From contig JSYX01000650.1 in NCBI GenBank assembly GCA_000787465.1, positions 1 through 19,216 of the forward strand: a stretch of DNA of 19,216 nucleotides, read 5' to 3'. Position 1 is the stretch's first letter. The number at the start of each line of letters is the position of its first letter. This document shows positions 1 through 9,470 of the stretch, one piece after another. The notes under the pieces were generated by a model that was not told where the DNA came from, made no database searches, and saw only the letters and a list, made by a program, of their open reading frames with translations. The DNA is from Thermomucor indicae-seudaticae. Its lineage: Eukaryota; Mucoromycota; Mucoromycetes; Mucorales; Lichtheimiaceae. The position numbers and the translations under genes were made by a program.

Positions 1-524
1 TCCTTGGAGATACCAGCCTAGAATAGGAGAGAGATATAAGTACCTACCCACCACTTCATTGCTGAATCACAGCCCAGATACTTACTTCGAATTCACCAGT
101 ACCGGCAGCGATAATCAAGATACCACAGTCAGCCTGGGAGGTACCAGTAATCATGTTCTTGATAAAGTCACGGTGACCAGGAGCGTCAATGACGGTGACG
201 TAGTACTTGGGGGTTTCGAACTTCCAGAGGGCAATGTCGATGGTGATACCACGCTCACGTTCGGCCTTGAGCTTGTCAAGAACCCAGGCGTACTTGAAGG
301 AACCCTTGCCGAGTTCAGCGGCTTCCTTTTCGAACTTTTCAATGGTACGCTTGTCGATACCACCGCACTTGTAGATCAAGTGACCCGTGGTGGTGGACTT
401 GCCCTGTTGAAAAAGCAGAAAGCGGATTAGCCGCAATATGTAATCTATCAAAAAGAGGCGACAAACTTACGGAATCGACGTGACCAATGACGACAACGTT
501 AACGTGAGTCTTCTCCTTACCCAT
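1..524 (-). CDS. TEF1: Translation elongation factor 1-alpha (eEF1A), 5' part, cut by the window edge
   Basis: eEF1A is the GTPase that delivers aminoacyl-tRNA to the ribosomal A site in the cytosol. Exons read on the minus strand are 524-471, 403-86 and 17-1 (continuing outside the window). Introns are 470-404 (GTAAGT...CAG) and 85-18 (GTAAGT...TAG). Exon 1 begins [18 protein letters not shown] and exon 2 continues [15 protein letters not shown], so intron 1 (phase 0) interrupts the P-loop GHVDSGKST. Exon 2 holds the G3 motif DAPGH near residues 91-95 and ends GTGEFE. Exon 3 resumes AGISK, the expected continuation. About 129 of the usual ~460 residues are present, and domains 2 and 3 are missing only because of the window edge. 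The start is the conserved MGKEK with a GCAGCCATGG context. A likely 5'-UTR intron and a TATA box lie upstream. Identity is near certain from the almost invariant family sequence. Confidence 0.97.
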
Positions 525-529
525 GGCTG

Positions 530-600
530 CTGTATTGCAAAAGCAAACGAGATCAGAACGAGCCTGGCTATGGATACCAAGCAAGAGGTAAACCACATAC
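530..600 (-). other. Probable 5'-UTR intron of the eEF1A gene
   Basis: On the minus strand, a GTATGT donor begins at 600 and a CAATACAG acceptor ends at 530, six bases before the ATG. A CTGAT branch-like motif lies between them. The 71-nt length matches the other introns in the window. Leader introns are common in fungal eEF1A genes. The call rests on motifs only; a cDNA would settle it. Confidence 0.6.
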
Positions 601-662
601 CTATATGTATAGAGTAGAAACGGGAAAAAAGATGTAAAGGATCCGCCACTGGCGACCACCCC

Positions 663-668
663 TTTATA
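663..668 (-). promoter_or_regulatory. TATA box of the eEF1A gene
   Basis: TATAAA on the minus strand, embedded in GGATATAAAGG. It lies about 60 bases upstream of the proposed leader-intron donor, which leaves room for a start site near 630-635 and a short first non-coding exon. Upstream of it (about 688-720) are long A/T homopolymer runs of the kind seen in strong fungal promoters. The assignment to eEF1A follows from orientation and distance. Confidence 0.6.
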
Positions 669-1088
669 TCCGCCCCTCGCAGAGAGAAAATTTTTTTTTC
701 CTTGAAAAAAATTTTTCTTGGGGCGTCGGACTGAGTATGAAAATTCGCGATCAAGGGTTTTTTTCTCAAAAGCCACTCAACCGCGCTGGCCGCAGCACAC
801 GCAACGGCAGGATTCCTTAGCGAGATCCGATTCCGAAAAAAATTTGACAATGGAACACTGATACAGAAAACAAATAGGATTGCAGCATCCCAAAACGAAT
901 AGTTTCTTTAGAGAGAAAAAGCACTATACGCATCTTTGATGATGAAGGTCCTAATAGATTTTCTGTCAATGAATCAGAAATGGGGGAATGGAAATCTCTT
1001 TTGTGAGTGAACTTTTTTCTGATTCGAAACAAATAGACCAGCAGCAGTAGTGTAAGGTGACACAAGCTTCGAGAGACATGCAGCTGTC

Positions 1089-2383
1089 TCAAAACTCTTG
1101 CCAGAGGGTATCAAACTGTCGCTGAAAGTCTTCAATGCACTCTGGAATGTTGGTGATAATGATGTTTTCCCGGTTTTTGAAGCGAGCCCTATTAAGGCAA
1201 CAGGTTTTGATTTAGGGATTTCTCCAAACATGGAGTGGGAGGAGACCTTACCCTTTGGACCAGTTGAAGCTTCCATTGATCAAAGTGGCTCCGTCGACAA
1301 TGGCAAACTTGTTGTGCATGTAACCCGTGCTAGAAGGAAAAAATGAGGTGAGTGGGATCTGCACCACGGGTTGGGGGGCACCACGATAGTGTCACCATTT
1401 ACGTATGATCTGTCTTGTAGGGTATGCCGTGATCCCGTTGCAGTCGTTCTGCGTCGGCGCCTTTGCCCGCCGCTTGCTGATTGTCTGTGATGATTCTAAT
1501 CTTGACCTTGCGCTTTTTGGCTGCAATGAGTGCGTCCGCTACATCGTCGTCCGTCAGAGAGAACACGCAGCAATCGATGGTCGACTGGGCCGAATTGAGC
1601 ACCGACAGAAAAGCCTAATTCCTCGTTATTCTTCGACCTTTCTTTTCATTGTGATCGACAAAAATACTTGCATTGAAACTGTCCTTGGACGGGAAGAAAT
1701 ACGATTTGACAAAGTAACCCTTTTTGAGCACTGAACTCGGACTTGCTTGAGCCGCAAGATGTTGGACCACTGCCTTGGATCCCGAGCCGGGATCCAGCAC
1801 TCGGAGCATCTCTACCTGCGCTTCTACCCTTTGTTTCCGTCGTTGAATGGGCTTGCTTGAAGGCACAAGCTGATCCTCTTCAGACGGAACATACTCATCG
1901 TCCGAAGCTCCGCTTGGGTGGCGATGACTGTCAGGCACAACGGCCTCATCCTCGTCCTTGTCCTCTTCCTTGACAGGTCGCTTGACTTGCTTGTGGCCTG
2001 TGGCCTCATTCAATCCCATTTCAACGGCCGTCGATACGCAAGTCTGCAGCCATTCAACCATGGACCGCTCCCGCTCAAATTCGCATGCTTCCAGCGCTGC
2101 ATCAAACATACTACGGATCGTGCGCAGGGTATTCGAGGCGCTGTGAGATTTGCTTCCGACCACCGTCTTTAACCGGGCCGTGGCTTCTTGCTTGAGCTCG
2201 TCATCATGCATGACTTGCTTGGCAGCTTTCAATGTCTTAAAGAAGTTTATTTGACTTTGTGTTTGCTGGCGTTCATGGCAGACGTACCTTGGATAGGAGC
2301 TGCTGGAAGTTTGCCTTGTGGATTTCGGATGCAGTGACTGTAGGCCCAGTGCCCAGACAGCAGAGTTCGTAAAGCATATTCAT
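1089..2383 (-). CDS. PLD6/Zucchini-type single-HKD phospholipase D or nuclease with a long N-terminal extension
   Basis: Members of this family hydrolyse phosphodiester bonds (cardiolipin or nucleic acid), acting as dimers because each chain carries one HKD motif. Exons: 2383-2288, 2235-1672, 1614-1403, 1329-1252 and 1188-1089. The spliced protein is 349 aa. The catalytic domain starts at FFPSKDS (about residues 212-218). It continues with CCVFSLTDDDVADALI and the NQQAAGKGADAERL block, then the HKD motif HNKFAIVD (H296, K298, D303), NGSFNWSKG, and an ending of FQRQFDTLWQEF. Intron 3 (1671-1615) uses a GC donor (GCAAGT) and TAG acceptor. Without splicing it, an in-frame TAG stops the protein just before the core. 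The first ~205 residues are not recognised: charged, with an acidic run KEEDKDEDE. The start has a strong context, GCCACCATGA. There is no piRNA pathway in fungi that I know of, so a mitochondrial or nuclease role is inference. The domain assignment is firm; the N-terminus is less so. Confidence 0.88.
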
Positions 2384-4163
2384 GGTGGCGGTGAAGAGTA
2401 CAGAAAAGAAACAAGTGTGTGCCCTGAAAAAAAAAGTGAACCGAAAAAATAAGGGTGCTCAATGATGCGGCGCACCGTTGCACAGGGACGGACAGGGCGC
2501 GGTGCACGGTTACCATATCGGTTGTCAAAACCTTGGTGACGCAGGTAAACTTCTTTCAAAGCGACCGGCCGCGAGGTTTGATGCTTGGATCTGTTAGGTC
2601 AATCACGAACGGGCACGCGGCTAAACCGCTTTTGTGGACTTTGCTTGCCAATGCTGGCTGGGAATGACCCGACTCTTTTGACGCTTCAACATGCCAATGT
2701 GTCTATGCGTCGTTCGTGCTATCGCCATGTAATGTGAAAAGTCAGTAGCGTACATCCGACTCTCATTGTATCTCCATAAAATCAGCCTTACTACTATTGA
2801 CCATTTTTCGTTTTCGAAGATTCCCTGCGGATACGGAAAGCTTGGGACCGTGTGCGACAAATACTGCATTATACAGTCTTTACTCTCATACTTGTTCCCA
2901 ACCAAAGCTTGATTACTGCAGCTTAAACAGTTGGCTGTACGAGACTCGTGTATACGCCATCCACACACGCTTATAATTCGCTTCGATTTGCCTCACTGTG
3001 CGTAATAAGGTACACGACAGACTTGCTGCAGCAGTGTCAAGGTACTTTTGGTATACATTGCCCCCCGCTTTACGTAAGGAAGCCGTGAGGATGAAGCATG
3101 TGCGCGTGCACATGAATAAGACGTGGATTCATATCGAGACGATGAAGGAAGAGACTTTAACAACCGCGTTCCAGACAAAAAGTCATCTCACTGGGCAAGA
3201 GGTAAAAAGGCCGGTGATGGCTAGAGACAGAAACATGAATATATTCTCCAGGGCAAACAGAAAAGGGGCCTTTTGACCTGGAGATTGAGGAAAGGACTTA
3301 CAGTTAGGATACCAGTTCGCTCGATTCCGATCAGCGGACTTCAGTAAAGCGTACGTAAGAGCCTGCCAAATCGTTTCAACGGATTGCTTGGCCGCATCGT
3401 CGTGTTCGTTGACAGAGTATGATAACTTTATGCCCAATCAGATAAAGGCTATAATAAAAGAAATCCTTATGCTGCTGTACTTTTGAGTCTGTTCCTGCAG
3501 ATTTTTGATAAAACACAGCAGAAGTCTAGACTTGACTGCAGACAACTTTCATAAGAGGGCAACAACCGTCTGTAACCCAGTCTTTCGCGATAGAACGCGC
3601 TTACACTGTGTCTCGATAACGTAGGTCCTTTTTTTCATATCCATTGATCCATCTCCATCATATGAACTTGTATTCCTATATTGGCAACGGCCGTTTTGAG
3701 CGTTCCAAATTGCGGAACAGCGGGTTTGCAGAAAGCGGGGGGCTCACTCTAGAACATGCTCCAAAGATATCAATGGAGAAGACTTTGGCTTTGCGAATCG
3801 GAAAGACAAACAGTTCATACCTGTGTCGCTCTTTGGCGCACTGCCATGAGGAAGATCAAGGAAAAAAGATGGCTGCTGGAAACGAAGAAATGCCTGCTCT
3901 CAAAACGCAACTCACCCGGAAAAAAGCCATGTAACGCGAGTATGCTAATTGATATAAATTTAGGGGTAATTTTTGTGTCACCGTTCAAAAAATTGTCATT
4001 TCCTTTTGACGGGCAGAGCATTTTTGTAAGTTAGCTTCATCCTTAAAGAGTAGAGACGATGCATATATTAAACTGAGTTCCTCGCAGCACGTGGCCCTCC
4101 AGGTAAAGTGAAAAAAGGACTGATGCTACTTGTTTTTCCTCATAGAGTCTTTATGAAGATGAT
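2384..4163. other. Long stretch without a supportable gene
   Basis: This 1.8 kb lies between the 5' end of the PLD gene and the 3' end of the EBP1 gene. The first ~200 bases probably hold the PLD promoter, including an imperfect GC-rich inverted repeat (GCGCACCG near 2469 against CGGTGCAC near 2500). Open frames in the rest are short and lack recognisable motifs. The most exon-like piece is on the minus strand at about 3437-3317, ending in a good GTAAGT donor, but no partner exons were found. No tRNA, simple repeat or transposon end was seen. It may be decayed sequence or a fast-evolving gene. Confidence 0.5.
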
Positions 4164-5589
4164 CTAGATATTTATTTGCGAGAGCACATTGGCGGCTGTG
4201 GTCTGCAGTGGAATGCAATATTGTGAATGTACAAATGGCAAAGGCATGGGATTTGTCGTACGAAGGATTCCGTTTGGCGTCACAAGCACGGTCGCCTTGA
4301 ACTGGGCCACGATATCGGAGGGTTGTCTTGTCCGCATGGGTGTGTATGGGGTAATCAGGCCATGGCTTTCAAGTGATGACAAACCGATCCGCAAATGGCT
4401 TGGCAATGCACTAGGATACAAATTAGCTCAGAAAAAAAGAAAGGCCTTTGCAAAAGAAAAAAAAGACATACCGAGCTGAAAAAGGAAAGACAGTGTAGTT
4501 CTTGTTGATTTCATTAAACGCTTTCCGTGCTGCGTCCAGCTTGAGTTGATACGATTGATTGACATCCCGCTGAAACACAGTCGGTTTGAACTCGGCCGTC
4601 TTGACTCGCCCATCTCCCGTCGCGACCACGATATTCAACTGGTACACCTGGTTGGTCTCGATCTCAAAGTCGAACTTGGCCAGCTCTTGTACAGTTAAAT
4701 CGTCCACGAATCGGTTCTCGATATCCTTGCCCGCGCGCAGGACAAATCGTTTCATGGGTGATGAGTATGTGCCCTCTACAGGTTGACACCGGTAATACGC
4801 GGCGATTTCTGTGATCACACGCGTAATCTCAGAGCTCTATCGTTCTTTGTTAGTCTCTCTAGCCCCCCAATCAAGAAGTTATACTTTGTCTTTACCTTGA
4901 CACCGGGTCGCAGCATACGCAGCGCAGCTTCCAGGGCAAAATGGGCGGCACAGACAGCGTCAGCCGCAGGACCCAGAACAGGTTCTTGTGGCGTCGGGTT
5001 CAGGATCGTGGTATGAGCGCACGTGGCAATGTATCCATTCACATGAGCGCCTAATTCGCTGTGATTTTACAATCTTAGTATATTTGGCTACGCTGGCAAG
5101 GATGTTGCGGTTTCATACAAACATTTTAACAACGTCGCCTGGTTGCAGAGTGTAATCCGAATCGGGTAACGGAGAAACGTATTGTACATGGTTATTGACT
5201 GAAATACACGTAGGAAAAGCGATACCTCTCTCGTATTTCTTGTACATGCTTTTGGCCTTTCCTCCCCCCCCACATGGTCAATCATCTTCTTTTGCACCTG
5301 CATAGTGGTGTCCGCCGCTTACGTGTGATTCCAGCAACTCATCGCCGAGTTTGCACAGATCGTGAATGGAGGCACCCACATTGATCTTGTCGAGAATTTC
5401 AGGAAGAACGGCTAAAGTTGACAACGGGTCAGTTTGTGCAAGGTCCCTGATCTGCCCGGCCGATAGGATATTACCATTGACTACGCTCGCCGCAGTCTTG
5501 TACATTTCGACATTATCAGGATTACTCAGGGCATTGTCCGCGGCAAACTTGGAAGGCGTGTAACTGACTTCTACTTCCATGCTCGACAT
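4164..5589 (-). CDS. EBP1/PA2G4-like protein (catalytically inactive methionine aminopeptidase fold)
   Basis: EBP1/PA2G4 proteins bind ribosomes at the exit tunnel and affect growth and rRNA processing. Exons: 5589-5475, 5411-5323, 5256-5123, 5058-4896, 4836-4472 and 4410-4164, giving 370 aa (family 360-394). Recognisable blocks in order are NPDNVEMYKTAASVVNAVLP, DLCKLGDELLESH, YERGIAFPTCISVNNHVQ, LQPGDVVKIELGAHVNGYIA, RPGVKSSEITRVI, VYQLNIVVATGDGRVKT and FPFSARALPS, then VAQFKATVLVTPNG. Each splice restores the family alignment. Intron 1 (5474-5412) is 63 nt and stop-free. Intron 2 (5322-5257) has a weak GGAAAG acceptor after a run of eight Gs. The protein ends NVLSQINI and lacks the lysine-rich tail of animal EBP1. 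The start chosen is MSSMEVEV at 5589; an in-frame ATG at 5664 would add a lysine-rich leader and is judged 5'-UTR. The MetAP-type metal ligands are not expected in this subfamily. Confidence 0.9.
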
Positions 5590-6253
5590 GGCGCTACTAT
5601 AGAATGTATGGAATAAAGTTGTCTTTTCCTTCTGTGCCTTTTTTTTCTTGATTCGAGAGCTCATTGGGAATAAGCCACAAGTTCATGCAATTTTGCTCCT
5701 CAGCTTGTGAACTGCGTAACTAGGACAAATTTGGACATGATTGATATGGAGATTGAGAACGCAAACAACGCCGATAACTTTAAAGCAGATATTTGACGAG
5801 ATGTGATGTTAAACTTATGCTGCAATAATGAATAAACATCTGCTTATGATAAATAATGCGGGACTTTACAGGCAGTAAGCGCCGTGAATGAAAAGGAAAT
5901 GAGGTACAACCCTATATGCATCATTATCTTATTTACCTTCAGGTATGGTTTGTCTGTGCGTCTATCAAAATAGCTCATTTTACGCTGGAACTTGCAGGAA
6001 AATTTCCCAAAATGCAGGGCAAGTCTCCGGGAGCAAAGATTCCCGGTAACGCATAAAAGGTACATGCCTCAAAGGCTAACCTTATCCATCTTCAAATTGC
6101 AATCGGGATATTTCCGAATGGACTCCTTTAATGATAAAGATGACTCATTCTTAGCGTTTACTAGGCGCAGTTCCGTGGCATGACCGGAACACTTAATACC
6201 GATCCAATAAAATCGCTCGCATTCACCACAACGCATTTACTGTGGTACACAGT
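5590..6253. promoter_or_regulatory. Shared upstream region of the divergent EBP1 and GTPBP genes
   Basis: This 664-bp region separates the two start codons, so both promoters should lie here. It is AT-rich around 5810-5860. Near 6204 it has CCAAT followed by AAAA on the plus strand, about 50 bases before the GTPase ATG. No convincing TATA box for either gene and no ORF with family resemblance was seen. The bases CACAG just before the GTPase ATG could be the acceptor of a leader intron. Confidence 0.45.
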
Positions 6254-8262
6254 ATGAAGAAGGGCAATAACTACCGGAAATCATGCCTTTGGAACTACAT
6301 TAAAGAAATTGGATCGCTACCTCCGGAATCCGACGACAAGGGCAATATTGAATACAAGGTTTGATGTATACGTGTCATTCGTGGTGGGACCTTTGTATTC
6401 AGCTTTGTGCGCAGTTAAAGCTGATAGATCCTTCGCCGGAGCGTCTGGAACAGCTCATTACGCAATTGAAATGGCGGTACGGTCTCTTGTTCTACTGCAG
6501 TTCTGATTTGAAAATACTAATGCGGCATTTGCAGAATGTCGGAGGGAGACGGCGAGGCAATGTACGAGATTGGATTCGATGACGATGGCACCATCGTAGG
6601 TATGCCCGCCGCCCCGTTTTCTGTGGAGAGAGGGTTTCGAAATATTGACAGACTTTGGATATGAAAAAAAGGGCTCTCTTCGGAAGAACTGTCAGCTTCG
6701 TTACGAACGCTGCATAGAATGGCGGAAGCATTGGATGCCAAAGTGTCCGTTGTACGAAAAGCGAAACTGAGGGAAATCAAGGAGGTATTGCTGGAGGACC
6801 CGTCCAGGGCCGATTATACGGTACTCGAAGCCGAGATACGAAGAAGCCATAACCAGCAAGACCAGCAAGGATGCAACGATATACGGATAGCATTCGTGGG
6901 CGGGCATGGCGAGGGCAAATCGACCCTGTTGGGGTTCGTGACACACGGGATCAAGGACAACGGACGCGGCAAAGCACGACTGCTGCGACACCGACACGAG
7001 ATCGAATCCGGACGGACGTCCTCGATATCGCACGAGATCATTGGGTACGACGCGAGGGGCAACCTGATCAACAATAGCAATCATGCCCCGCATGGCAGCA
7101 TCAGTTCCTGGGAACAGATTTGCGAATCAAGCAACAAGATCGTGACGTTTATGGATACGTGTGGGCATCGCAAGTATCTTCGGACGACTATTTTTGGACT
7201 GACGGGGTATGCACCAGATTATGCATGTATCGTGATATCGGCCACCCTACCGAATATTTCGGAGATGTCGCGCGAGCATCTTTCGATCTCGGTCATGCTC
7301 GGTGTGCCGGTGTTTGTGGTTGTGACCAAGATCGATATCGCCTCGAGAGAACAGGTCAGACGCACACTGCATACGCTTGCGTCGTTGCTCAGAAATCGGC
7401 GAGTGAAAAAGATACCGTTTGTGGTAAAGCATGTGGATGAGGTGCCGATGGCTGCCACCCAGCTTTCGCGTGGAGGGCCCGAGACGCCCGTGTTTGTGGT
7501 CTCGAATGTGTCTGGCACAAACACCGATCTTTTGCTGCGATTCTTTCATTATCTCCCGCGTCCGACCAAGCATTATGACGACCTCTTGGAAGAGCCCGTC
7601 GAGTTTCAGGTCGCTCAGGTATACTCTTTGCCAGGTAACAATCATTCATGACGGACGTATATCCTTTCATTTAGACGGGCTCACTTTTTCATTGCATGAT
7701 AGATGTTGGACCTGTGATTAGTGGTGTCCTCCGACGAGGGCGGATCAACGTCAAGGAACAAGGAGACCAAAAGATGTACCATCTGGGACCTGATACACTG
7801 GGGCGATTCGTCAAAGTGAGGGTCAAGTCGATCCACCGGCACCGAGTACCGGCGCACTATGTCCATTGCGGACAGACAGCTACGCTTGCCATTGACGGCG
7901 ACTTTGACGAGGACTGGAGCATACAGCGGGGGATGGTTCTGTTGGGCACAGGCGAGCCTGAATGCTTTTATGAGTTTGAAGCAGAAATCACTGTTCTTTA
8001 TCACCCGACTGGATTAACCACTGGAACCTGTGGCATGATCCATTCAGGGTCGGTTCGTCAACGAGCACGCGTAATATCTGTGATGTGCGATCATCATCAT
8101 CAAGAAGAGCAGCAACAACAGCCTGTGATCGTTTCTGGAGAACAGGGTCGATGCATATTACGATTTATGGACAAACCAGAGTATCTTAGTTCATCTACAC
8201 AGATTTTGTTTATCGATGCGCATGCAAAATGTCTTGGAAGAGTGGTTCGACTAATACAATGA
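6254..8262 (+). CDS. GTPBP1/GTPBP2-type translational GTPase
   Basis: GTPBP1/2 are eEF1A-related GTPases linked to ribosome rescue and mRNA turnover. Exons: 6254-6358, 6415-6476, 6535-6599, 6672-7634 and 7703-8262 (584 aa; animal members ~600-670). Family blocks: LPPESDDKGNIEYKLKLIDP (exons 1-2), EAMYEIGFDDDGTIVGLSSE (exons 3-4) and LRTLHRMAEAL. The GTPase domain follows: P-loop GGHGEGKST (~152-160), SGRTSSIS (switch I region), DTCGH (~239), TTIFGLTGYAPDYA, TKID (~296) and SNVSG. Then come two beta-barrel domains with VYSLPDVGPVISG and MDKPEYL. The P-loop lacks the Asp present in eEF1A and animal GTPBP1 (GHVDSGKST, GNVDSGKST). The DxxGH histidine is kept. Intron 3 (6600-6671) ends in AAAAAAAG, the only acceptor keeping the conserved GLSSEEL frame. 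A His/Gln-rich insert (DHHHQEEQQQQ) sits near the C-terminus. The start is the first in-frame ATG; an additional upstream exon cannot be excluded. Confidence 0.92.
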
Positions 8263-9470
8263 AAAAAATGATACCACAACTCGTCGCCGCTTTGCTCTGA
8301 AACCGAACAAGAGCTGAGTTTGAGGAACTTCTTTTTTCTTCCGAGAATAGAAGCTAAAAGAAGTACGGTCATTATTGGTGCTGTACTGGAGCTCCACAGT
8401 ACGTGCCATAGTTTGCCGCACGAGAACGATGTCTGTTACTTCTTACCTTGGCTATGTCTATTTTCACTTCACGGTGATATAGTCATAAAACAGTAACCGA
8501 CATCAGGTTACCCCAGTATTCAAAGCATTTGCGACGTGAGCTCAGCGTGAAATGTTACACGTAGAAAATGAAAGCCATTCGATATAGAAACACAAGTTGT
8601 ACTAGGCAAGACCACTTTAGTTTGGCGTTGATCCTTTGCGTCAGGTTCCAGAAGCGATCGTTACGGCGTATAGATCGTTCGAGCGAATTTAAGCGACGCC
8701 CTTCTCCTACACCATGGCAACGTCCATGATCGCTCGTTTTTGTGATTTTGTGCAAGAGGTAAAATCATTAAGATAACGTAGTCGAACAGGCGACTAGTTC
8801 CGAGAGGCTTTTATACCTGGGGCTTGGTATCAGAGCACGCCGTGGATCTGGCCTGAAACCCAGTGGCTTTGCTCAGGCCTCAGGCCCGGACTGAACTGAT
8901 GAGAGGGAGCCCTACTTGCACGCGTCGATATATCTCTACCGTATATACGCTCTTGGAAATTACTGAGAAAGCGGGGTGACGAAGGCTGCCACCGAGGTCC
9001 TGGAAGGAACTCGAAAGCATGGACGCAAAGAGTCGAAAAACCAAGACCGATTGGTGTTTAAGCAAATAAAATAAATATTTTCATTGGCAATGTTCGTGCA
9101 TGTTGGTTGATCGCGCCAAGTGCACAAGTGATTGTTATACTGGAAATATAGTTGTAGCGAGCGGCGACTGCAAAAGAAACCTTTGGTAGCAAGGTGCCTA
9201 GGACAGGCTTTGTCAGGCATGATTTTCCCCTATTCAATACGGGTCCTGGCTAGGGGTCCCCCTCGCATCAGCACGTTGAGAAAGACCCCCTATCTTGTTT
9301 CAAGCTGAAGAGCCCCCCTTTGCTTCTCTCATGTCGTGGAGAAAAATGAAAGAAAGGAAAAGGGCGACTCTGGAAAGAAATGAACAAAAAAAGTCCTTGA
9401 CAGTCACTGAGCTTGGAAATTAAAGTGCAAAGCAGAAAAAGTTTCTCGAGATCTTGTAATTTATACAGCC
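8263..9470. other. Intergenic region, no supportable gene
   Basis: This 1.2 kb lies between the GTPase stop and the NOP16 start. It holds a short perfect hairpin (GTACTG/CAGTAC, 8381-8400). On the minus strand there is a TATAAAA motif (8815-8809), with a GGCCTGA (8850-8856)/TCAGGCC (8873-8879) inverted repeat on its upstream side and a tandem second TCAGGCC (8880-8886). A C-rich stretch is at about 9240-9330. Only short ORFs with no family resemblance are open, and no tRNA or 5S gene was recognised. The last ~150 bases presumably carry the NOP16 promoter. Confidence 0.5.

Noticed and set aside
59..430. A 123-codon plus-strand frame over the eEF1A exon
   Set aside because: It is the antisense shadow of eEF1A exon 2, whose protein is unmistakable.
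1098..1346. An 82-codon plus-strand frame
   Set aside because: It lies across the last two exons and an intron of the PLD gene on the other strand, whose HKD motif is clear.
8809..8815. TATAAAA on the minus strand followed by a short frame at 8755-8555
   Set aside because: The 66-codon frame shows no motif and the TATA match alone is weak in AT-containing intergenic DNA.
8896..8903. CTGATGAG, matching a hammerhead ribozyme core and a C-box
   Set aside because: No matching GAAA core segment or stem III follows for a hammerhead. No terminal stem or convincing guide region is present for a C/D snoRNA with the CTGA near 8963.
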